36,882 bases of DNA from an uncultured Calothrix sp. (GTDB taxonomy: Bacteria > Cyanobacteriota > Cyanobacteriia > Cyanobacteriales > Nostocaceae), in assembly GCA_937973965.1 (NCBI GenBank), contig CALJJQ010000052.1:1-36882 (forward strand). The letters run 5' to 3'. The position numbers were made by a program, and so were the translations under genes. Position 1 is the first letter of the stretch. Each line of letters starts with the position of its first letter. This document shows positions 16,007-23,102 of the stretch, one piece after another. The notes beneath the pieces are model-generated. The model was not told the origin of the DNA, ran no database searches, and was given only the letters and a program-made list of their open reading frames with translations.

Positions 16007-16816
16007 GAATCAATACGGTTCAGTTAAGGTTGTCAGTCAATCGATTTGTTGAGAACCAAGACATGGGGGATTCTCTCCCAAACCCCCTCCAAAAAAGTCG
16101 ATCTGTTTTATTTGCAGTAATTGATTTTATTCTTAACTGAACTGTATTGCGCTCAGAATAAGAGACGGGGAAATAGATAATTGGGGGAGGTGTGGAAAAA
16201 TTTTTCTGCACTTTAACCCTAGCTATTCAAGATTTAAGTAATTATACAGGAGTTATATTTGAATACCGAACAAAACTCAATACAGTTTCTACTCACTACT
16301 CCCTATTTCCTCATCGGTGAGAGGTTAAGATAATTTTACTTTTGTCAATAAGAAATTATGCTGAAAATTTGAGTAAAAGTAGGTATAAAGTTAGTTGTTT
16401 TACTGAAACCATGGGGCAAGAATGAATCATGGGTATCCAGATTAGGCGATCGCCTGCTCAAAAATTGTGTTTCTGACCCGATTTTCAGTACTATTACTTA
16501 TTGACAAAAGGTATCCGACCTTAAACTCTCACGAATGCTATTTCCTACTCCCTGACCCTAATAAATTCAAAAACTAAGTCGAGTTTCTATATATTTAGAT
16601 ATTTAGGGGTTGCTGAATAATCATCGATTATTTATATACTAATACTTTGAGTAGTTATTCCCAATCTTTAAGTGTAAGCATATTGATAAGTTCGCCTTAA
16701 GATACCTATTCCAATCATCAAGGAAAGCTGAAAAACCGACTTCTGAGAACGAGTTTTTGACAACCAAACTTTTTCCGCAAGTCCTATTTAATATTTACTT
16801 GAATAGATGCTAACTA
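16007..16816. other. Intergenic region inside the surface locus
   Basis: An 810-bp gap containing a probable MITE (16012-16148) directly after the small DUF11 gene. A HIP1 site lies near 16446 and CTACTCCCT-type tracts occur around 16297 and 16544. No coding frame with recognisable features was found. The next gene probably has its own promoter here, which would make the locus at least two transcription units. Confidence 0.5.
16012..16148. mobile_element. Probable MITE with 17-bp terminal inverted repeats
   Basis: AATACGGTTCAGTTAAG (16012-16028) and CTTAACTGAACTGTATT (16132-16148) are inverted copies with one mismatch, enclosing 103 bp without coding capacity. A TA dinucleotide sits symmetrically near each end, as expected for an IS630/Tc1-mariner-type target duplication. 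It begins six bases after the stop codon of the small DUF11 gene. Confidence 0.6.
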
Positions 16817-18397
16817 ATGCTACATATACATGCTAAATGCAAAAAAAAAAGATATTGGCTAAAAACTAGCACAATGGTATTCCTAATCGGAACTTCATTG
16901 TCATCGTCTTTTCCAACTCAAGCACAATTTGTCAGAAATCAAAATCCTAATCAAATTAATAATCAAAATAATCGCGTCCCGATTGTTAACCAAGCTAGTT
17001 ATCAATATAGTGATGGTACAGGAAGAATTTTTCATGGATTTTCCCAGGTTTTAAATACAGAACGGGGATTAATTGACCCTTTGGGGAGAATTTTAGGTTG
17101 CGGTGGTGAACTTTTACCAGATTATACGGGTTTTTCTATTGGTGTATATGAAACTAATCCTGGAGACCCGACGAGAACAGAATTGGGTCGATTAGTAGAT
17201 TTAACTCGCACAGAATTACCGGATATTCCCAATAATGGTGTTTCTGGAGGCAAAACACCCAACATCGAAAACCTTAATCCTTACTTTTTACAAAATAATC
17301 CTGCTGACCCAAATTTACGGGGAACCTATAACTTTTTACTTGACCCCGGTAAGGGACAAACAGAACCGGGTAAAACCTATATTTTAGTTGTGAATCCTCC
17401 CGCAAATTCTATTTATCAACAACGTCGTATCCGCATTAGAATTGGTGAGTCCACAGGAGGAGAAACAGGTATTGGAAATACTCAAAACCGGATTTTAAGG
17501 TATGTTGCGACTTCCTTGGATGGTCAACCAATTCGTTTAAGTGGAGAAACGGAATTTGAGGGGACAGTTGTTGCAGTTGCAGATGCAGAGTTACAGGGTT
17601 TGGATTTATTAGCATTTGAGTTTACAACTAATCTTTGTCAACCCAATCAAGTACAAGTGATTAAATCGGGAGATAGAGCAACTGCTGAACCTGGGGACAC
17701 AGCAATTTATCGTTTGTCTTTACGTAACTTGGTGGAAGTTGGTTTAAATAATTTGTTTGCAACTGATACTTTACCGTTAGGTTTTCGTTTGCAACCGGAA
17801 ACTGTCCGAGGAGAAATTAACGGTGAGGAGGTGGAAGTTACAACTGAGGTGAATGGACGAAATGTAATCTTCCGTACTAATACTGTTTTACCACCACGGT
17901 CGGTTTTAAATATTGTCTATGGAACGCGAATTACTCCCGATGCAATGCGAGGTAGTGGTGTAAATAGTGCGGTGGTAACTGCGCAACGGGTGGATAATAA
18001 TTTCCGTACTCAAGATGGACCTGCTACTCATAAATTACAATTACGTCCTGGTATTATTTCCGATTGCGGTACTATTATTGGTCGGGTATTTGTAGATAAG
18101 AATTTTGATGGGGAACAGCAGGAAAATGAACCGGGTATCCCGAATGCGGTAATTTATTTAAATAATGGTAATCGCGTCACAACTGACCCGAATGGTTTAT
18201 TTTCGGTTGCGAATGTTTTACCAGGAAATCATACGGGTGTATTGGATTTAAGTAGTTTACCGGGTTATACCCTTGCTCCTAATCGTCGCTTCAAGGAGCG
18301 TAATAGTCAATCTCGTCTTGTTCGTATTGCACCGGGTGGAACTGCACGGATGAATTTTGCGGTGACTCCTAGCTTCTTGGAGGATGTGAAAAAATGA
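16817..18397 (+). CDS. Secreted DUF11 plus SdrD-like (CNA-B type) surface protein
   Basis: A 526-residue exported protein. A basic n-region (KCKKKR) and hydrophobic core at about 18-32 end with a likely cut after 'PTQA' (residue 36). An N-terminal region of about 240 residues contains 'GRILGCGGELLPDYTGFSIGVYE'. A DUF11 domain follows at about 275-400 ('IKSGDRATAEPGDTAIYRLSL'). Last comes an SdrD-B-like module (about 416-500): 'GTIIGRVFVDKNFDGEQQEN', 'EPGIPNAVIYLNNG' and 'TTDPNGLFSVANVLPG'. In this family the D-x-N-x-D-G loop binds calcium. The stop overlaps the start of the beta-barrel gene by ATGA, so the two are translationally coupled and probably act together at the outer membrane. Confidence 0.85.
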   Translation: MLHIHAKCKKKRYWLKTSTMVFLIGTSLSSSFPTQAQFVRNQNPNQINNQNNRVPIVNQASYQYSDGTGRIFHGFSQVLNTERGLIDPLGRILGCGGELLPDYTGFSIGVYETNPGDPTRTELGRLVDLTRTELPDIPNNGVSGGKTPNIENLNPYFLQNNPADPNLRGTYNFLLDPGKGQTEPGKTYILVVNPPANSIYQQRRIRIRIGESTGGETGIGNTQNRILRYVATSLDGQPIRLSGETEFEGTVVAVADAELQGLDLLAFEFTTNLCQPNQVQVIKSGDRATAEPGDTAIYRLSLRNLVEVGLNNLFATDTLPLGFRLQPETVRGEINGEEVEVTTEVNGRNVIFRTNTVLPPRSVLNIVYGTRITPDAMRGSGVNSAVVTAQRVDNNFRTQDGPATHKLQLRPGIISDCGTIIGRVFVDKNFDGEQQENEPGIPNAVIYLNNGNRVTTDPNGLFSVANVLPGNHTGVLDLSSLPGYTLAPNRRFKERNSQSRLVRIAPGGTARMNFAVTPSFLEDVKK

Positions 18398-21300
18398 ATT
18401 ACAGGTCTTCTGATAGATATCTAGATATATATAATAAATTTCACAGAAATTATCAAAAATCTCTATTTTCTAGTTTTGCTCGCAAGCTGATCCTTTCCTG
18501 TCCAAATTTAATTTTGCTGGGAACAGTTGCGGGTATTTTCAGTAGTATTTTCACTCCGATTGCAACCTATGGGGAGGAAATTGACGGGGAAACGGGAGAG
18601 AAAATACAGGAGAATATTGATGATGGTATAGTGGTGCGATATAATGAAGGTATTAAGCTCCACTTATCGCGGGATGAGCAAATTCTGGCGTTTAAGCGTA
18701 AATTACGGGAGTCTCGGCAGGTTGCTCAGGATGTTGAGCAGGAGAAAGAGGTTTTTAAAAACTTTGATAGCTCAATTCAACCTTTTCAACCGGATGCAAG
18801 TGTTCAATTGCCAACCTATATAGATAAATCCAAAGATAATTCTTTGATTCTCAGTCAGGAAGTTGATAATTTAGAAGTTGATAGCCAAGACTTTAATAAT
18901 CACGAAGTTAATCATCTGGAAATTAATTTAAAAAAAACTGATAATCAAGACCAGAATCATCAGGAACTTCTACCCCTTAATCATCCCACACCGATTTCCT
19001 CCCCAGAAGCAATTAAACCCTTCCAACCAGATTCTGCTATCCAATTACCTGCTGCAATTGAAAAAATTAAACAAAATACCCCTTCCCATGATACAGCAGA
19101 TTCCCTCCCTAACTCCCCTACCACTACCAAAACCATAAAAATACTCACTCCCAGCGAAAAAGCCGTTATTGATATCCCTGCAACAACCGTAATTTTACAG
19201 TATACAACCGGAAGCGAGATTGAATTACGAGTTAATGGTGAATTAGTAGACCCATCTTTAGTAGGACGGACAGAAGTTGATGGGGATGTGGTGACGCAAA
19301 CTTGGTATGGTGTCCCCCTCAAGGAAGGAGAAAACCAAATTACTGCGGGAATTAAGGGAGAAAATACCCTTGAAAGCAGTGTGAAAGTGGTTTTACGGGG
19401 TTTACCAACAAAAATGTCCCTCTCCACCAGGGAAACAACTATTCCCGCAGATGGTCGCTCTTTGGCAAATATTACTGGACAATTACTGGATGAAAACGGC
19501 AATATTTCCCACCGGGATGCAGTCGTTACCATTGCTGCAACTGCGGGGGAATTTGTGGGAAATGACTTGCAACCAGAAGTTCCAGGATTTCAGGTACAAG
19601 CAAAAAAAGGGGAATTTACTGCCCAACTTCAGTCTAGCTTAAATGCGCAGACGGTGCGTATCCGTGCGACTGCGAATAATTTAGAAGCCTTTACCCAGGT
19701 CCAATTTGCAACTGCACTACGTCCGAGTTTGGTGACAGGGGTAATTGATTTCCGATTAGGAGCGCGAAGTACGGATTATTATGGTAGTTTGCGGGATTTT
19801 CTCCGTCCCCGTCCGGAAACTAGTAATCGAGTAGATAGCAGTACCCGTTTTGATGTCCGTTCCTCCCTATTTGCCACCGGTGCTGTGGGAGAATGGTTAT
19901 TTACAGGAGCTTATAACAGCGATCGCAATTTGAATGAGGATTGTAATTGTGATAATCGCTTGTTCCGTAATTACCAGTTTGATGAGCAAAATTATCCAGT
20001 TTATGGTGACAGTTCCCGAATTGATGTGATTACACCGTCGATTGATAGTGTATATGCTCGATTTGAACGCTCCAGTAAAGTCAAAGGTGCATCTCCCGAT
20101 TATATGATGTGGGGTGATTACAACACCGAAGAATTTGCCCGTCTATCCCAACAGTTTACCTCCTTTACCCGCCAATTACACGGTTTCAAACTCAACTACA
20201 ACTTGGGTAATCTCCAGTTCACAGGGTTCTATGGTAACAACGTCCAAGGTTTCCAAAGAGATGCGATCGCACCGGATGGGACAAGTGGATTTTACTTCCT
20301 TTCCCGTCGTTTGGTACAACCGGGAAGTGAAGTGGTGTTTATCGAAGCGGAGGAATTAAATCGACCGGGAACGATTATTCAGCGTCAACGTTTAAATATC
20401 GGTCAGGATTACCAAATTGATTATGACCGGGGAACTTTACTCTTTACTGCACCTCAACAACGTACCGATATCGGGGAAAATGGGGAAGTTCTGGTCAGAC
20501 GCATTATCGTCACCTATCAACAAAAATTAGAAGACTCCGACGGCAATATCTACGGCGGACGTTTACAGTATAACCTGGCTAGGGGAACAAACCAAGATAG
20601 TTGGATTGCAGCAAGTTACTTCCAAGAAAATCAGGGAACCCGCGATTTTCAACTTTACGGTGCAGATGCAATGATATCCTTCGGGAATAACAGTCGCTTC
20701 ATCGCCGAATATGCCCGTTCCCACAACGATTCCGATATCATGGGGACAGTCAATGGAGAAGCAGTCCGAGTCGAAGCGGATGCACAAATCTCCCCCGGAA
20801 TCCAAGCACGTGCTTACTACCGCTTTGCCGACACCGGTTTTGCCAATAATACTACCATTAGCTTTATTCCCGGACAAACCCGCTACGGTGCGCAACTCAC
20901 AGGTAAAATTACCAACACCACCAATCTCCGTTTCCAATACGACCACGAAGACAACTTTGGGATTGCACCCCAACCCCTAGACACCTTTGAGGAATTATTC
21001 GCACCCCGTAGCCAACCCATACCAGGAGGTCGCGTTGATAACTCCCTGACTACTATTTCTGCGGGAATCCAACAAAAAATCGGTCCAGGAAACCTCGAAT
21101 TCGATTGGATACACCGCGATCGCGAAGACCGAATCAATAATACCTTTTCTGGTAACTCCGACCAACTGCGATCGCGCTTAAGTCTCCCCCTGAGCAAACG
21201 ACTAACCTTCCTTGCACAAAACGAATTCACCCTTTCCTCCCAAGTTGATGCAGTCTACTCCGACCGCACAGCTTTCGGTTTAAATTGGTTACTCACACCC

Positions 21301-22437
21301 GGACTCAACCTCACCCTGGCACAACAATTTTATACACGGGGACAATTCGAGGGTCAGTCCATTACCAGTTTGGGAATTAGCGGCGAACACAAACTTAGTC
21401 GAGACACCACCATTACCGGACGCTACTCCATATTAGGGGGAAGCAACGAACTTACCACCCAAGGAGCAGTAGGAATTAACAACCGTTGGCAAATAGCCCC
21501 CGGATTACGCCTCAATTTAGGTTATGAACGGGTTTTTGGCGACTTTTTTGGTAAAACCGCCGCCGGAAACCAATTTGCCCAACCCTTCGCCATCGGACAA
21601 TCCGCCTACGCCATCGGGTTTAATGGTGGTGATAGCTACAATATCGGCTTGGAATATACGGATAACCCCAACTTTAAAGCCAGCGCTCGCTACGAATCCC
21701 GCACATCATCCGCCGGTTCCAACACCGTAATCACCACCGGAGCCGTAGGTAAAATCACACCAGCCATCACCGCACTTTTACGGTATCAACAAGCAGGTGC
21801 ATCCAACCAGCGATTAACCGGACTCAGTGACACCGCTAACTTAAAATTCGGATTAGCCTACCGCGACCCCCACAACGACAAATTTAACGCCCTATTCCGG
21901 TACGAATACCGAAAAAACCCCTCTTCTATCCCCGAAACCCTCCTAGTCGGAAGCGGAACCGGAGTTGAAGACCACACCCTTGCACTAGAAACAATTTACG
22001 CACCCAATTGGCGATGGGAACTCTACGGTAAATACGCACTCCGTAACACCACATCCTACATTGCTAGTGATTTAGCGGGGACTACTAATACCAATTTAGC
22101 CCAAGCTAGATTAACCTACCGTCTGGGGTACAGCACCGATATTGTCGGTGAAGCGAGATGGATTAACCAAGGAGGTTTCAGGGAAACCGGATTTGTCGTG
22201 GAAGCAGGTTATTACCTCACACCCACCCTACGTTTAGCAGCGGGTTATGTATTTGGGAAAGTAGACGACCGCGACTTTTCCGGAACTCGGTCTGCGGGTG
22301 GTCCCTATCTGGGATTCAGCGTGAAAATCGACGAACTCTTCAACGGTTTTGGGAGACAAAAAATTGCTCCCCCCCAACAACAGGAGTCGTTAGTCAACAG
22401 ATTGCGACAATACAACACCAACAAATTCCAACCATGA
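18394..22437 (+). CDS. Large outer-membrane beta-barrel protein with invasin-like Ig domain
   Basis: A 1347-residue protein. A long basic n-region precedes a hydrophobic signal core at about 31-58. Residues 60-245 form an acidic, Asn/Asp-rich linker with a duplicated motif 'PFQPDxxxQLP' (130-140 and 209-219). An Ig-like domain at about 247-335 is followed by an invasin/Big-1-like domain (about 338-440: 'STRETTIPADGRSLANITGQL', 'LDENGN'). From about 445 to 1325 the sequence is a long series of alternating amphipathic strands with many Tyr/Phe/Arg, typical of a large outer-membrane barrel; the last strand is near 'GGPYLGFSVKID'. A tail of about 35 residues follows. There is no TonB box or plug domain to be seen. 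It starts within the stop of the previous gene, with GGAGG at 18379-18383. Export or anchoring of the DUF11 partners is inferred. Confidence 0.8.
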   Translation: MNYRSSDRYLDIYNKFHRNYQKSLFSSFARKLILSCPNLILLGTVAGIFSSIFTPIATYGEEIDGETGEKIQENIDDGIVVRYNEGIKLHLSRDEQILAFKRKLRESRQVAQDVEQEKEVFKNFDSSIQPFQPDASVQLPTYIDKSKDNSLILSQEVDNLEVDSQDFNNHEVNHLEINLKKTDNQDQNHQELLPLNHPTPISSPEAIKPFQPDSAIQLPAAIEKIKQNTPSHDTADSLPNSPTTTKTIKILTPSEKAVIDIPATTVILQYTTGSEIELRVNGELVDPSLVGRTEVDGDVVTQTWYGVPLKEGENQITAGIKGENTLESSVKVVLRGLPTKMSLSTRETTIPADGRSLANITGQLLDENGNISHRDAVVTIAATAGEFVGNDLQPEVPGFQVQAKKGEFTAQLQSSLNAQTVRIRATANNLEAFTQVQFATALRPSLVTGVIDFRLGARSTDYYGSLRDFLRPRPETSNRVDSSTRFDVRSSLFATGAVGEWLFTGAYNSDRNLNEDCNCDNRLFRNYQFDEQNYPVYGDSSRIDVITPSIDSVYARFERSSKVKGASPDYMMWGDYNTEEFARLSQQFTSFTRQLHGFKLNYNLGNLQFTGFYGNNVQGFQRDAIAPDGTSGFYFLSRRLVQPGSEVVFIEAEELNRPGTIIQRQRLNIGQDYQIDYDRGTLLFTAPQQRTDIGENGEVLVRRIIVTYQQKLEDSDGNIYGGRLQYNLARGTNQDSWIAASYFQENQGTRDFQLYGADAMISFGNNSRFIAEYARSHNDSDIMGTVNGEAVRVEADAQISPGIQARAYYRFADTGFANNTTISFIPGQTRYGAQLTGKITNTTNLRFQYDHEDNFGIAPQPLDTFEELFAPRSQPIPGGRVDNSLTTISAGIQQKIGPGNLEFDWIHRDREDRINNTFSGNSDQLRSRLSLPLSKRLTFLAQNEFTLSSQVDAVYSDRTAFGLNWLLTPGLNLTLAQQFYTRGQFEGQSITSLGISGEHKLSRDTTITGRYSILGGSNELTTQGAVGINNRWQIAPGLRLNLGYERVFGDFFGKTAAGNQFAQPFAIGQSAYAIGFNGGDSYNIGLEYTDNPNFKASARYESRTSSAGSNTVITTGAVGKITPAITALLRYQQAGASNQRLTGLSDTANLKFGLAYRDPHNDKFNALFRYEYRKNPSSIPETLLVGSGTGVEDHTLALETIYAPNWRWELYGKYALRNTTSYIASDLAGTTNTNLAQARLTYRLGYSTDIVGEARWINQGGFRETGFVVEAGYYLTPTLRLAAGYVFGKVDDRDFSGTRSAGGPYLGFSVKIDELFNGFGRQKIAPPQQQESLVNRLRQYNTNKFQP

Positions 22438-23033
22438 CCACACCAAAATTCAAAGGCAAATATCGCATCGAATCCACACGTCTCCCAAACCACGACTATA
22501 CCGCTAATGGTTGGTATTTCCTGACAATTTGTACAAAAGATCGCCTTCATCATTTTGGTCAGGTGATATCAGGTCAAATGGAACTGACGGAAATCGGAGA
22601 AATTGCTCAAAAATTTTGGCTAGAAATACCTAATCATTTTGCACATATTCACATTGATGCCTATGTAATTATGCCTAATCACATCCACGGAATTATCGTT
22701 ATCGATAAACCATCCCCTGACAACCATATAGAGACGGGAATAGATGTAGAGACGCGAAATTTCGCGTCTCTACAACAACAAAAAACAATGGATAAATCAA
22801 ATAAATTTGGGCCATTAAAATCAGGTTCTTTACAAGCAATTATTCATTCCTACAAATCTGCTATAACGCGATGGTGTCGTCAAAACAATCATGATAATTT
22901 TGCATGGCAACCCCGATTTTACGAACATATTATTCGTGCTGATGGTTCATTAGACAGGATACGAAAATACATCATCAATAATCCTGTCAAATGGGAACAG
23001 GACAAAAATAATACCCACAATTTATGGATGTAG
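22434..23033 (+). CDS. REP-associated tyrosine transposase (RAYT), IS200/IS605-like Y1
   Basis: A 199-residue single-strand DNA transposase of the REP-associated type. It shows 'GWYFLTICTKDR' (26-37), the HUH motif in 'MPNHIHGIIVI' (H83, H85), the probable catalytic tyrosine in 'IIHSYKSAITR' (Y140) and the conserved end 'FYEHIIRADGSLDRIRKYIINNP'. RAYTs mobilise or maintain short REP palindromes. Here a perfect REP lies in frame within the gene (residues 105-113, in the loop between HUH and Tyr helices) and another supplies the TAG stop codon. The ATG overlaps the stop of the beta-barrel gene, so it can be translated by coupling. All catalytic motifs look intact. There is no accompanying TnpB. 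Confidence 0.93.
   Translation: MTTPKFKGKYRIESTRLPNHDYTANGWYFLTICTKDRLHHFGQVISGQMELTEIGEIAQKFWLEIPNHFAHIHIDAYVIMPNHIHGIIVIDKPSPDNHIETGIDVETRNFASLQQQKTMDKSNKFGPLKSGSLQAIIHSYKSAITRWCRQNNHDNFAWQPRFYEHIIRADGSLDRIRKYIINNPVKWEQDKNNTHNLWM
22746..22773. repeat. Perfect 28-bp REP palindrome inside the RAYT gene
   Basis: GTAGAGACGCGAAA (22746-22759) and TTTCGCGTCTCTAC (22760-22773) are perfect inverted halves. In the RAYT frame they encode V-E-T-R-N-F-A-S-L, an insertion in a variable loop that keeps the frame open. Confidence 0.9.
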
Positions 23034-23057
23034 AGACGCGATATATCGCGTCTCTAC
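23030..23057. repeat. Perfect 28-bp REP palindrome carrying the RAYT stop codon
   Basis: GTAGAGACGCGATA (23030-23043) and TATCGCGTCTCTAC (23044-23057) are perfect inverted halves. The TAG at bases 2-4 of the palindrome is the stop codon of the transposase, so the gene end is defined by the repeat. Confidence 0.9.
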
Positions 23058-23102
23058 GAAAACACGACTATTTACCTTCCCAAACCAAATATATGTACAG
23101 GT

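Noticed and set aside
18394-22437. TonB-dependent receptor
   Set aside because: No TonB box and no plug domain are visible; the N-terminus is instead a linker plus Ig-like domains.
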